Positions 48,143-59,269 of a DNA stretch of 64,000 bases are shown here, in pieces. Position 1 is the first letter of the stretch; every line of letters starts with the position of its first letter. The DNA is taken from NCBI GenBank assembly GCA_009809945.1, contig WTPW01000018.1, positions 640,558 to 704,557 on the forward strand, given 5' to 3'. A program made the position numbers and the translations under genes. The notes under the pieces were generated by a model. That model worked only from the letters and a program-made list of their open reading frames with translations. It did not search any database and was not told where the DNA came from. Source of the DNA: Gigaspora margarita (taxonomy: Eukaryota > Glomeromycota > Glomeromycetes > Diversisporales > Gigasporaceae).

Positions 48143-49973
48143 TAGTGCTCCTATGAACTGGACTCGAACTGACTTTAGTCAAGTCTGAGTCTGGTTCAAT
48201 TTTCGGACCGGACTCAGACTTTTATATTCAGACTTTTTAGTCAAGTCCGAGTTCGGTCCGGGTCTGGTTTGAAGTTTGCAAACCATCCGGGTTTGAATAT
48301 AGTTATATGTATTTTTTGGTGCTGAACAAGTTTACTTAGTGCATGTTTTTAGAATTAATTAATAAAATTTTATGAATTATAAGATTTTATAAAATTTTAT
48401 TAATAAAATTTTATAAAATCTAATAATTCACAAAATTTTATTAATTAATTCTAACTTTATGCACTAAGTAAACTTATTCAGCACCTAGAAATGCATCAAA
48501 TCAGCAGAATTAATTTTAGTTTACTTGAAATTTAGAGGATAAATGCATAATTTTGGATTTTTGATCAAAAAAGTCAAATTTAAGCATCTACTCTCCAAAT
48601 TTCAAGTAAAATAAAAATAAATCGGCCGATTTAATGTATTTTTAGGTGCTGAATAAGTTTACTTAGCGCATTAAGTTAGAATTAATTAGTGAAAGCTTGT
48701 GAATCACAAGATTTTATAGAATTTTATTAATAGAATTCTATGAAATCTTATGATTCACAAAATTTTATTAATTAATTCTAACTTTATGCACTAAGTAAAA
48801 TTGTTCAGCACCTACAAATACATTAAATCGGCCGAATTTACTTTATTTTACATGAAATTTGGAGAATTGATGCTTAAATTTGATTTTTTTGATCAAAAAT
48901 CCAAAATTTTGCATCTATTATTTAAATTTCAAGTAAAATAAAAATAATTATGCTGATTTGATGTATTTTAGGTGCTGAATAAGTTTAATTAGTGCATGAA
49001 TTCAGAATTAATTAATAAGAATTTGTGAGTTATAAGTTTTTATAGAATTTTATTAATAAAATTTTATAAAACCTTATAACTCACAAATTCTTATTAATTA
49101 ATTCTAACTTAATGCACTAAATAAACTTGTTCAACACCTAAAAACACATCAAATCGGCATAATTATTTTTATTTTATTTGAAATTTAAAAAATAGATGCA
49201 AAATTTTGAATTTTTGATCAAAAAATCAAATTTAAGCATCAATTCTCCAAATTTCATGTAAAATAAAATAAATTCGGCCGATTTAATGTATTTGTAGGTG
49301 CTGAACAATTTTACTTAGTGCATAAAGTTAGAATTAATTAATAAAATTTTGTGAATCATAAGATTTCATAGAATTCTATTAATAAAATTCTATAAAATCT
49401 TGTGATTCACAAGATTTCACTAATTAATTCTAACTTAATGCATTAAGTAAACTTATTCAGCACCTAATAACACATTAAACCAGCCAATTGTTTTTTATTT
49501 TACTTGAAATTTGGAGAATAGATGCTTAAATTTTACTTTTTTGATCAAAAATCCAAAATTATGCATCTATCCTCTAAATTTCAAGTAAAAACAAATTAAT
49601 TCTGCTGATTTGATGCAATTTTAGGTGCCAAATAAGTTTATTTAGTGCATAAAGTTAGAATTAATTAATAAAATTTTGTGAATTATAAGATTTTATAAAA
49701 TTTTATTAATAATATTTTATAAAATCTTATAATTCATAAAATTTTACTAATTAATTCTAAAAACATGCACTATGTAAACTTTTTTAGCACCAAAAAATAC
49801 ATATAACTGTATTTGAACCCGGACCAGTTTGCGAACTTCGAACCGGACTCGGACCGAACTTATACTTGAGTCTGGTCCAAAGTCCGAAATTAGTAAAATT
49901 TAGAGTCTGAGTCCGGTTCGGTCCCAGACTGAACCTGGACCAGACCGAACCCGAACTGAACCTAGGAGCACAA
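48143..49973. mobile_element. 1.8-kb multi-hairpin element with 8-bp target duplication
   Basis: The ends are TAGTGCTCCTATGAACTGG and TTGTGCTCCTAGGTTCAGTT. The flanks are GTAGCGAG (48,135-48,142) and GTAGTGAG (49,974-49,981), an 8-bp duplication with one CpG-type change. The subterminal 150-bp regions are rich in ccggactcgg-type words, again inverted relative to each other. The centre is a tandem array of hairpins (48,318-49,795). There is no transposase. The size of the duplication suggests a hAT-type origin. Confidence 0.82.
48318..49795 (+). repeat. Tandem array of 326-bp units, each made of two hairpins
   Basis: Units start with ggtgctgaa(c/t)aagttta, or a close variant, at 48,318, 48,645, 48,971, 49,297 and 49,624, a spacing of 326-327 bp. 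Each unit has an inverted repeat bounded by gtgctgaa and ttcagcac around attaataaaattttat, then a second inverted repeat around tttttgatcaaaaa bounded by acttgaaattt and aaatttcaagt. The last unit is partial. Confidence 0.88.
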
Positions 49974-50289
49974 GTAGTGAGCCAGCTGTGAGTGAAGAAT
50001 GCAAGCAAAGAAATGCAAGTAAGAAAATGATAGAATTACATGTTTCTATCTTGGGTGGGTTGTGTGGGTCACACAAATTTTCTGTTCAAGCACTTGCAGA
50101 TGTTAATTTGTCATACCTAACTTTATACATACCTGCTACTCCTATTGTAGTGCCTTTTTGTCTTTGATCTTCCCTGCGCCGTTTTCTAATTTTTACATGC
50201 CTTTAGCCTTACCTGTAATAGTTTTATATAAATGACAGTTCATGTGCTTGCTCTTCTTTTTGATCACGTGATATCCTATCACTTCACAT

Positions 50290-50573
50290 GAAAAGCATTC
50301 GCATTACATGACATTTTGTGTTTATTTTTACCTTGCCAGCAAATAATTTAGGTTGGAAGTAATTTTTATTCAAATAGCAGAAATGTGCTAGAGAAGCAAG
50401 CAACTAACCAAGTTGGCCAGAACAGCAAAGATATCCTGAAAAAATGCAAATGTAATTGTACTGGAAGTCACTGTGAAATTATTGTAGCTAGTGGGTTTAT
50501 CCACTCATTGAAGTGAGCTAACTGTGAGTAAAGAATGCAAGCGAAGAAATGCAAGTGAGAAAATGATAGAATC
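50290..50573 (+). repeat. 300-bp repeat, copy 2, uninterrupted
   Basis: This is the paralogue of 47,925-50,038 without the element. The corresponding site reads ccactcattgaagtgagcta and is unduplicated. Sequence 50,039-50,289 and 50,574-50,739 hold nothing recognised. Confidence 0.8.
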
Positions 50574-50739
50574 ATGTGTTTTCCAAAGTTTATGAATTTA
50601 TTATTTGTTCGCTTCACTTTTTTTTTTTTAGCCTGTGATGCTGAGGCCGCTTAGGCTCATATGCCCTTTTTTTCACATATTACATGAAGACTGAACATCT
50701 TCCAAAGAAGTTGGTTTGTTTAGTAAGGTCTAATTGTTA

Positions 50740-51870
50740 TATGCCAAATTGTGGACCGTGGAGAGAATAGCAATGAATTGCATATCTTGGATCTTTTATA
50801 TGACAAGAATTTTATCAGTACTATTAATCTTTATAATTAACCATGTTTGCTTGCTGATCATATAAATTCCAAAATGATCCTCTGGTAAAACCATTTCTGG
50901 ATCCATGAAGGAGTAATTTAAACTCATATGGATTATTTATTACTAAATACATTTCATCTTTTTTTTTATCAACCTATGATGCAATTTCAGCTGCATGCAT
51001 TTGTTGATAACAGTTGATAATGGCTAGTTACTCGTGATAGTAACTTAGATGTTAAATCACTTGATGCAAAAGTATTATTGACGATATTTGCTGAATTGGC
51101 ATAAAAAATCTTTTAAGTACATCATCCCGGAGATTTTTTTTTAAGAATTTTGATAATATGGACTCACAATATCAGCAATATCATCATTATATATTTGAAA
51201 GAAGTGAATAAAAGGTAAACAATTTTATTTTTAAAGTGGTCTCTAAAGCTAGAAATTTTTCATTAGTCCAGCTCGTATGATCGGATAATAAAGCAAGGTT
51301 TTGACTAATTCTCCATTTGATGATATAATTCCAGATTTTCTTTCTTCTATTGTAAATTATTTTGTTTGATAAGTGAATTTAATTCATTTTCAGGAAGTGA
51401 GATGAAATCTCTTATTTAAAAAGTTTATCTGGATATTTTGGCGCAATATCATTGCACCATTTTTGCAAATCTTGAGGTTGATTATTTTGAAAACTTGTTT
51501 TGTAAATATGTGAGAAATAAAGATGAAGCCAACTAGAATTCATTCTATTAAATGAGTTTCAAGATATTTAACTAATTCCAAGAAGAACTCACAAGCAACA
51601 AGCATGAGTTCAAAATAAATAATGCATCTTGATCTTCTGTTAAAATCACTCCTCTATAAATATATTTAACAATTTTTTTGAATTGTTGGATAAAAATATA
51701 GTTTAAATTACTTACTTTTTTCTTTTTTTTTTTATGATTATTTTCGTCTTTACTAGCTTTTGCTAATTCAATATGAAAATACAAAGACCTATATCTCAAA
51801 ACATTTGAATGAACTTGAAATATCTTTGAAGATTTACCTGTACTTATAATTACATTAAATCTTCTTTTAT
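50740..51870 (-). pseudogene. BTB/POZ-BACK-TLDc protein, decayed
   Basis: Reading leftward from about 51,870, the BTB part gives F-N-V-I-I-S-T-G-K-S-S-K-I-F-Q-V-H-S-N-V-L, R-Y-R-S-L-Y-F-H and I-V-K-Y-I-Y-R-G-V-I. Shifted frames around 51,300-51,540 give N-Y-I-I-K-W and S-W-T-N-E-K-F, like a BACK-type helical region. At 50,745-51,012 the TLDc part gives H-A-A-E-I-A-S, N-N-P-Y-E-F-K-L-L-L-H-G-S-R, F-W-N-L-Y-D and H-G-P-Q-F-G. BTB proteins of this type usually act as substrate adaptors for cullin-3 ligases; TLDc domains are linked to oxidative stress and V-ATPase binding. Several stops (for example in the A-S-stop-V-D-K-K phrase) and frame changes make it non-functional. It lies in the same orientation as the kinase remnant upstream. 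Confidence 0.75.
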
Positions 51871-52423
51871 CATCAAGAATTCAAGGTAATCATTTGAAAG
51901 TATACATATATAGCACACAGATTGATTGGCTGTTATATCATCTGTTTTACTCTGATTATAATATAAATGTTTGGATGCCTAATTCTTGTTCTTCTCAGAC
52001 AAGAGACGGTGATTAACCGCATAATCAAGATTAAAGAGCTCATGATAAACTGTACGCTCACTTATGGATTTGTTTTTTATTTTTTATCATGCAATCAGCT
52101 GCACTATGTTGACCTAATATCCATGTATTTCTGACTTGATTTCTGATAACTTATTCAAATCTGCACTGGCTTCTTGTGTTGCACATTATGCTTTACGATT
52201 TCCCAATGCCCATGCGTTATTGGGTTTGATATCATTGACTCTTCATTTACTCAATGTTCCACAATAAGTTAATATGGATGCAGCATTTATATAATCCTAA
52301 TGACTTATTTCAATATGTTATTTATTCGACCTTTTACTACAATGTATTGTTCGGTGTGATTTCTACAAATTTCTTTAACCTACAAGTGATTTATCAACAT
52401 GTGATGAGTTTTGTTGTATTGAC
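51871..52423. other. Spacer between the BTB/TLDc and kinase remnants
   Basis: No motif was recognised on either strand. It is less AT-rich than the surroundings and may hold eroded exon or intron sequence of either neighbour. Confidence 0.35.
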
Positions 52424-53505
52424 TTAATGCCAGTGCGTTCTTTTTGGTTTAGCTCCTAATGCTTCAATCAGCTCTGCGAGGGATTCATCTATCATTTTCC
52501 AGGAGAATTTTTTTAAATATTAATAATATCAAGATTTATTTGAGCAAAATCAGCTTGGGCTTGAGACAAATCTTTAATTGCTTTTGAAATTAATTTGTAC
52601 TAATTATTTTGCGAGTATACATTTATTCAGAATAACTTTATCTGCTTCTAGGAATTGCTTTTTAATTTCATTATCATCATCTAAATTAGTTATTTTCTCA
52701 AGCCAATCCTCTATTGTTACATAAACTTTTCAAGCACTAGGCCATTTTGGTGGGTCAGAATCCATGCATTTCTTAGCCAATTCAATATAGCATTTAGACA
52801 AACTTTGGTCGCAATCCTCTTTTGCAAATCTCCACTGCAAGTTTAAATTAAATTTATGTCTGTCAAAAGGTCTTTGGCCAGTTGTCATTTCTGATATAAT
52901 AGCCCCAAACACATAAAGATCTGCTGCTTGTATAAACTGCTACTCGCCTAATAAAATTCTGGTACAACATATGGCATAACTCTACAAATATCTTTTTCTA
53001 AACCATTTTTTCATAAGTTTTTCTAAACAATCCTAGATCTGCAATATATGATTGTTGGGTTTTGCAAAATGTTGCCACTATGAAAATCAGCATGAATGTA
53101 TCCTGCTTTTTTGTGATTGTTAGCTAACTCATATGAACAATCTTTAAGTATTTGCAATTTAGTCTGCCAGGTAAGTTCACTAAATTTTTTTCTTAAATAT
53201 TTATAAAGACTCCCATTATTAGCATACTGAAACACTATCAAGTATTTTTTTATTTCTGTATTTTGAGTTATGCCATATGTTGCAAACTTACTATAGTCTA
53301 ATTTACATATCGTAAGATTTTTGAATTCTTTTTAAAAAATTATTGTTTTCCTTAGAACTGGTCAATGTCTTAAGTATGACAGTGCTGGATGGTTCATGCA
53401 CTCTTTTGTAAATATCATTACTAGCCTTCTTAATTGTTTCAACATTTTGTCATATGCCATCTAACCAGGTAGCAAGTTTGAGCCCATTTTATGGAGCAGC
53501 ACATT
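52424..53505 (-). pseudogene. Protein kinase domain, decayed
   Basis: Reading leftward, T-V-I-L-K-T-L (ATP-anchoring Lys, subdomain II) is followed by L-I-V-F-Q-Y-A-N-N-G-S-L-Y-K-Y-L-R (hinge and helix D), I-H-A-D-F-H-S-G-N-I-L (catalytic loop), I-A-D-L-G-L-F (DLG in place of DFG, in a shifted frame), M-P-Y-V-V-P-E-F (APE-like), L-Y-V-F-G-A-I-I-S-E-M-T-T-G-Q-R-P-F-D (subdomain IX) and C-M-D-S-D-P-P-K-W-P (subdomain XI). This is the tyrosine-kinase-like group expanded in Glomeromycotina. The glycine-rich loop is eroded, and stops or frame changes fall after the catalytic loop, in the activation segment and after the C-lobe. A tail with E-S-L-A-E-L-I-E-A-L follows at about 52,440-52,490. Inactive. 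Confidence 0.85.
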
Positions 53506-53986
53506 CAATAGCTACAAATAACAATGAGTGAGGTGCTAGATATGAAGAGAACAAGTGAACAAAACAGCAAAGTAAGCAACTACTGAGATTTACCATTTAT
53601 TCTTTATAATTGATGCACCAACCCTATAAAAAAAGCTTATCTAAAAAAATATACAGCATATAGAAATATATAGTAAGTTGCAGTTTTTGGTATATTTTCT
53701 CTATATTTTATACATTTACTATATAGCTAAAAAATGAGCATTGCAATATTTTGTGGTATTTTCTATATGTTTATTAGAATTTTCTACATGTTTACTATGT
53801 TTTCTACATGGTTTTTTTATAGAACATTTTTGATATACATATCTATAATCTCTATCACATATAATTTGTGATGTGCCATTTATAAGGCACCTGAAAAATT
53901 TTAGTGTACAATACATACAGTATGTACTATATATATTTCTGACATATAGTTGGCAGACAAAGGTGATTGTCAAAAATTTTAGTGTA
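53506..53986. other. Intergenic stretch, nothing recognised
   Basis: An 84-codon minus-strand frame (53,719-53,973) with repeated N-K-H-I-E-N-like phrases reflects a small local repeat (tttctacatgtttactatg near 53,760-53,815). No family was recognised. Confidence 0.4.
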
Positions 53987-54543
53987 TTTTACTGTTTAAG
54001 ATACCCAGGTACAATTTAATTTCATGTGGTCAAAATTTTGATTTGTACCTCTGGGCAGTGTTGTACGTTTTGGCTGTCCATAGCCTTTTTTGGCTTATCC
54101 ACATCCAAAATTGTCCAAACGTCCAAGATTGTCCAAAGCTTGTCCAGGCTTTAATAATTAATAAATTTATCTAAAAAATATATAACTATATATTTTTTTA
54201 GGTACTGAACACATTCCAGTTAAAATTAAAATAGGTTATCTTAATAAAATTTTAAGTAATTTTACTTTATTTAATTGTCCAAAATTGTCCAAAATTGTCC
54301 AAATCATTGTCCAAAGCTGTCCCGTGACAACACTGCCTCTGGGTATTTTGAATAGTAAGAGGTGTATTACATGGGTATCTTATAAGGAGCATATATTAGC
54401 CCATAAGTAAAAAAACTATTATTATTATATTGGCCTTCGATTTGTACCCAGATCTTTTACAAAATACCACAACAAATAGTCTTGAAATGTACCTAGTACA
54501 AATCAAAGGGGTACTAATCAAAGGGGTATCTTTCACAGTAAAA
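53987..54543. mobile_element. TA-type MITE hosting a hAT-type MITE
   Basis: The ends TTTTACTGTTTAAGATACCC and TTTTACTGTGAAAGATACCC are in inverted orientation, with TA at 53,985-53,986 and 54,544-54,545. The element is interrupted by 54,056-54,335. Without that insertion it is about 270 bp and non-coding. Confidence 0.78.
54056..54335. mobile_element. hAT-type MITE, 280 bp, exact 8-bp target duplication
   Basis: The ends are CAGTGTTGTACG and CAGTGTTGTCACG in inverted orientation. CCTCTGGG is duplicated exactly at 54,048-54,055 and 54,336-54,343. The interior has repeated ttgtccaaa words on both sides. The CAGTGTT terminus is shared with the 219-bp element at 35.7 kb, so both may be mobilised by the same hAT transposase. 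Confidence 0.88.
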
Positions 54544-54545
54544 TA

Positions 54546-55150
54546 TGAGCTATTATTCTTGTTTAGATATTTCATTAAACATCATTATAGAGATACATAT
54601 GGGAGTGGTGCTCTACTTCATTACTTTTCTTCAATTATAACATACTTGTGTTCTTTTGTCAAGTTTACTATATTTACATGATCTATTAGCTTGTCACTAT
54701 ATGTTCACTATGTGCTCACATAACAAAGTACAAAATAAGGATTGGAAGTACAGGCCCATACTATATTGTGGCACATTCTACTTCTTTTATATTTTACTTT
54801 CCTTTTTTTTCCAATACTGTAGTAGCATACTTAACTTACATGCATGCAGTATACAACATCTTTGAAGAGAGGGTGTAGTGGATCAATTATGAAGAAGCCA
54901 AATTGTAATTAGGCAATGAAGAGAACAAGTAAACAAGCAAAATAAAAGAGCACTAAACTTCCCAATTACACACATTTCTCATCTACCTGCATGTCTATAA
55001 ATCACATGCATTTCTATAATCTCATAAAATTGTATGCATATCCATTGTCTTTCTATACAAGCCTTAATTTATATAAGCTATAATAGAGTGATCCTCGCTA
55101 TAATAACCCTAGTGCAACATCATCAATGCATATGGCTATTTATTAACAAC
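54546..55150 (+). repeat. Dispersed repeat, copy B (other copy at 0.9-2.1 kb)
   Basis: It is collinear with 930-2070 but lacks the MITE present there; the corresponding site (ttactatatttacatgat, about 54,664) is single. CpG positions of copy A appear here mostly as TG or CA. The open frames at 54,430-54,865 are not gene-like. Confidence 0.75.
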
Positions 55151-55558
55151 CACTTTATAGACAATTTAGTCATAAGCAATTAATTTACAGACAAGACTAC
55201 TTTTACAGATGGTTAATTCACAAACAAATTCATATTGTAAATTTGTAAATTTAAATACCTAACTAACAACAACAAGAATTAATTTGTTTGTGAAATCCGA
55301 TATCAGTAAAATAATTATCTATTATGATAAGCAAACTTATTAGTAAATTAATCAGTTATCTGTATTATTGTGGTTTGCAAATTTATGCAAAATCTACAAT
55401 TAAATATAAAGGCATACTAGCATCACCCAGTGTAATACTTGTCCATATCAAAAATTTAATATATTTAAATAAGATTATTATTTTAATATTTTATTGCTTA
55501 TTATATTTATTTAATAGGCTAATATAAATCAATTGCACTTTAAACTTATAATAATAAT
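55151..55558. other. AT-rich spacer, nothing recognised
   Basis: No gene. The 67-codon plus frame at 55,324-55,527 is compositionally biased and unassigned. Confidence 0.4.
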
Positions 55559-55785
55559 TGTCGCGGCTGAAGCTGGAAATAGCTAAAGCTGAAAATCAGA
55601 TAAGCTAATTTAAAAAATAAGTCCTACCAAAATCTACTTATACTCTTTTATTATTAAAACTAACCCTAAACCCTAACCTAACCCTAAAAAAACCCCCCTA
55701 ACAAAAGGCCCTAAAATTTTTTAAAAATTTCATATTAAAATAATTAAAATTTCCAGCATCAGCTATTTCAGCATCAGCTACGACA
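55559..55785. mobile_element. MITE with telomere-like core, 227 bp
   Basis: The ends TGTCGCGGCTGAAGCTG and TGTCGTAGCTGATGCTG are in inverted orientation. The flanks ATAATAAT and ATAATTAT suggest an 8-bp duplication with one change. The centre contains ccctaaaccctaacctaacc at about 55,669, a telomere-repeat-like stretch, as in the MITEs at 27.7 and 61.9 kb. Confidence 0.7.
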
Positions 55786-56640
55786 ATAATTATTATACAA
55801 GTTAAAGAATTATACTCAAGGCTGACTATTCAAGTCATAAAAACTATTTCAGCTTAGCTGATAGTATTTCAACACTGATTTTTAATATGAGATTGCTACA
55901 TCAAAATTCAATACCAAAATATATTTGTCAAAATTAAAGTATCTATAACATGTATAAGTCTAGCACAATTTCAAAGTTTACTTTAAATTTCATATTCTCC
56001 CACTCCTGGTTTGCACAACTGAGTTGCACAACTACTTATTTAACAATCATATATGTACTTATGAACGAATATGATTACTATACAAATAACTAAATAATAC
56101 AAATAACAAGATAATTCATAACATCAATAAGATAATCACAAGTATGATATAGGGTACAATAATGATTGGTAATTTATATCTTTGAAAAAACCACATGCAG
56201 TAAATATATATTCATTGGATGCACACTATCCAAATAAGGCTGGACCAAATTTATTAGAAATGCTTTATTGATATTAGCAGTATATACATTAGTTCTATTG
56301 ATGTATAATTAAAATTAGCATCAGCCAGTGTTTCCCACCTGTATAAAGCAGGCTGGCTATTAATCAGTATTTTTATTTAGTAGTAGAATTTGTGATGTTT
56401 AGCATCAGCCAGTAGTTTCGCATCTGCATAAAGCAGGCTGGCCATATTTACAGAGGATTTGCATTTATTGTGAAAATGGCAGTATTCACTAGGTGGCGGG
56501 ATCAGGTGCGAAGCTAGAATGTGTTCTCTGAATGCAAGTGAGGCTTTTGCTTTCAATTCCACCTCTTTATATTTTATACTAGTGCGATGGTGGTGTGAAT
56601 GCGACACTATCTTATACAGAATTTAATAACTATTACAGTA
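55786..56640. other. Intergenic stretch with a small doubled motif
   Basis: The phrase ttagcatcagccagt followed by taaagcaggctggc occurs at about 56,317 and again at about 56,398. The 76-codon minus frame at 56,377-56,607 overlaps this duplication and matches no family I know. Confidence 0.45.
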
Positions 56641-57940
56641 TATATATGATACTATTTGAATCGAATTAGTTTTATTTAGGATTACCTTGATTTCTATTTA
56701 CTATAAAAACTCCATTCACAATTTATTTGTACACTGGTTAAGACTCAATTTGTATTGATATTGTCATAATTTATACAATTACTATAAAATATTCTGTTGC
56801 CAAACTTGTTCTAGTAACCACGTATATTGTTAAAGTTGATATTATTATTTTTTAAAAAAAATGCAAAAATTTACTCGTTATTTCAGTAACAGCAATATGT
56901 ATTTAGATTAAAATGGTTTGTATTGGAAATTTCATGAGTTTGATGATGGAATTGTGTAAAAAATTCTATTACAGAACTTAGTACTCCAACAACTGTAATA
57001 AATGATTTAGTGAAATTATTGTGATTTCTATAGTAAGTTTCTGAATATTCCATTTTCAAAATATTTGCCATTTCAGTGACTGCAGATTTAGTTGAATTAG
57101 TTGTACTGGAATTATTGCATATAGTTAAGATTTAGTTATTACATATTGAATTTTTATTGTGAGCTACTGTAAAAAAATTTATTAAAACCTTATTCATATT
57201 TTGTTTATATAATTGATTAGTTTGCACTAGAATTATTAAGATATTTATTATAAATTATTGTCAAAAAAAAAACTTTTTACAAAACTTAATCACTACCATA
57301 CAGTGAGGACTATATTACCATCCTGGTATTATAAGCAGTAACCTTCATTTGAATAATCATCGTATATAGAAAATAACAGGTATTTTATATTCCACTGCAA
57401 AATTTTTTTAAGGAAGGTATTTGATATAGGAGGGTACTGTGGCCTGTGCTTTATAGTATTCTAGTGACATATATTATATGAATAAGATTTGAATTGGTTA
57501 GCATTGAAATTATTGTAATTTCTTTGATAAGATACTGTAAAAAATTCGTTACAAAACTTGCTATTACAGTAATAACAGTATGTGATTAAAACTGGGCTGA
57601 GTTTGGTTTATTAGAATTATCGTGATTTCTATATAGTTAAGGTTTGAGTTAGTGTTTGAATTATTATAATTTCTGTTGAGTTGCTGTAAAAATTTAGTAC
57701 AAAACTTGCTTTTCAATATGTGGTTAAAAATTAGTTATTTAAACTTTTGTAATTTTGATAAGTTAAAGTTGTGTTCATATTAGAATTATCGTTGATTTTT
57801 GTTGGGTGTTACTATAAAAAAAATTTGATACTTTGTATTAGAATTATATTATTTTGTCATTAATTACTGTAAAAATTGTTATAAAATTTTTTATTTTACT
57901 AACACCTTTGTGATTAAGGTTGAGTCAGTTTTATATTGAA
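56640..57940 (-). repeat. Degenerate tandem array
   Basis: The core actgtaaaaaattcnttacaaaact and a preceding gttaagatttgagttggtt-like phrase recur at about 56,785, 56,955, 57,165, 57,257, 57,530, 57,680, 57,810 and 57,868. A similar phrase occurs at 12,480-12,560. Units are irregular, about 60-270 bp apart. No coding signal. Confidence 0.6.
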
Positions 57941-58159
57941 CCAGGTTGCTGAATATACAGAAAAAAATCCTCCTTCACCAATTTTATTAACTTCTGATAA
58001 TCTATCGAATAGAATCCATTCAATGACATCTTTATATCTCCAGGTTCTAAGTTGGAACATTTTTATGCAGTTGTCAATATTTTTATGTCCACTTGTCCAT
58101 GCAGGTTGAGTGTTATCTTTATTACAATGTCCACATTTTCCATAATTAGAATTTCTATA
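57941..58159 (-). pseudogene. Protein kinase N-terminal fragment, truncated
   Basis: A 73-codon stop-free stretch reads C-G-H-C-N near its start (a C-x2-C pair), then I-E-W-I-L-F-D-R-L-S-E-V-N-K-I and G-E-G-G-F-F-S-V-Y-S-A-T-W, the glycine-rich ATP loop. This is the N-terminal part of the same kinase group as at 52.4-53.5 kb. Similarity ends abruptly at 57,941, where the degenerate tandem array begins, so the catalytic domain is missing. No start codon is defined; an upstream exon is possible. Confidence 0.8.
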
Positions 58160-58239
58160 TAAATAATAAATATGTAATTGATTTATTTTGCATCTGCAGT
58201 TTTAAACTTTAGATCGAATATAAATGATTTTTGTATTTA

Positions 58240-59070
58240 CTGACTAAATTAATACGAATAAAATGAATTGCACATTATGATAAATAAGTATTATGCTTGC
58301 TGTTTTTAATTCTATTGATTAATAAATGTTCTTTATACTCACTTACTGAATAAAATGATTAATGCGAATGAAATGAATTTAAATGTAATGGTAAATAAGT
58401 ATTTATCTATGCTTGCTGCTTTTAATTTCATTGATTAATAAATGTTCTTTATGCTTACATGCTGAGTAAGAAGGAGATTAATGTGAATTAAATGAATTTA
58501 AATGTAATGGTAAATAAGTATTTATCTGTTATGTTTGCTGTTTTTAATTCAATTGATTAATAAATGTTCTTTATACTCATATGCTAAGTAAGAAGGTGAT
58601 TAATGCGAATGAAATGAATTTAAACATAATGGTAAATAAGTATTTATCCATTATGTTTGCTGTTTTTAATTCCATTGATTAATAAAATGTTCTTTATACT
58701 CACCGACTAAATTAATGCGAATGAAATGAATTTAAACGTAATGGTAAATAAGTATTTATCTGTTATATTTGCTGTTTTTAATTCCATTCATTAATAAATA
58801 TTCTTTATACTCACATGCTGAGTGAGGAGGTAATTAATGTAAATGAAATGAATTTAAACATAATGGTAAATAAGTACATATTTATCTGTTATGTTTGCTA
58901 TTTTTAATTCCATTGATTAATAAATGTTCTTTATACTCACTCACTAAATAAAATGATTAATGCAAATGAAATGAATTTAAACGTAATAGCAAATAAGTAT
59001 TTATCTGTTATTGTTATGTTTGCTGTTTTTAATTCTATTGATTAATAAACGTTCTTTATACTTACGGGCT
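58240..59070 (+). repeat. Tandem array, seven units of about 116-125 bp
   Basis: The phrase gattaataaatgttctttat recurs at about 58,317, 58,433, 58,554, 58,677, 58,789, 58,914 and 59,039, each followed by actcac and preceded by a gtaaataagtatttatct block. The units are well conserved, so this is one of the younger arrays in the window. It lies between the kinase fragment and the Sel1 fragment. Confidence 0.85.
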
Positions 59071-59269
59071 AAATAACAAATAACACAAAAAATAAATAAA
59101 TAAATACGTATGTATTTATGAGCTTAAATTACTGAAATAGATCAATAAATGCACTTTATGCTTACTCACTGATAATTAAAATTGTGTAAGAAATCTTGTT
59201 TTAAATAAACTACAAACATTAGAATAAAAAAATAAAATTTAACTTACTTATTAATCCATTCATAAATTT

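Larger units (their letters stand above)
47913..50038 (+). repeat. 300-bp repeat, copy 1, split by a 1.8-kb element
   Basis: Sequence 47,925-48,142 plus 49,974-50,038 aligns with the uninterrupted copy at 50,290-50,573 (for example gccagcaaataatttaggc, gtgctagagaagcaagcaac, gaatgcaagc). The left copy keeps more CpG. Neither copy has a convincing protein; a 61-codon minus frame at 47,997-48,182 crosses the junction and is fortuitous. Confidence 0.8.

Noticed and set aside
47997..48182. 61-codon minus-strand open frame
   Set aside because: It crosses the border between a repeat and an inserted element and is not conserved in the second copy at 50.3 kb.
49784..50008. 74-codon minus-strand open frame rich in Arg and Ser
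   Set aside because: It lies on the subterminal inverted repeat of the 48.1-50.0 kb element and reflects its less AT-rich words.
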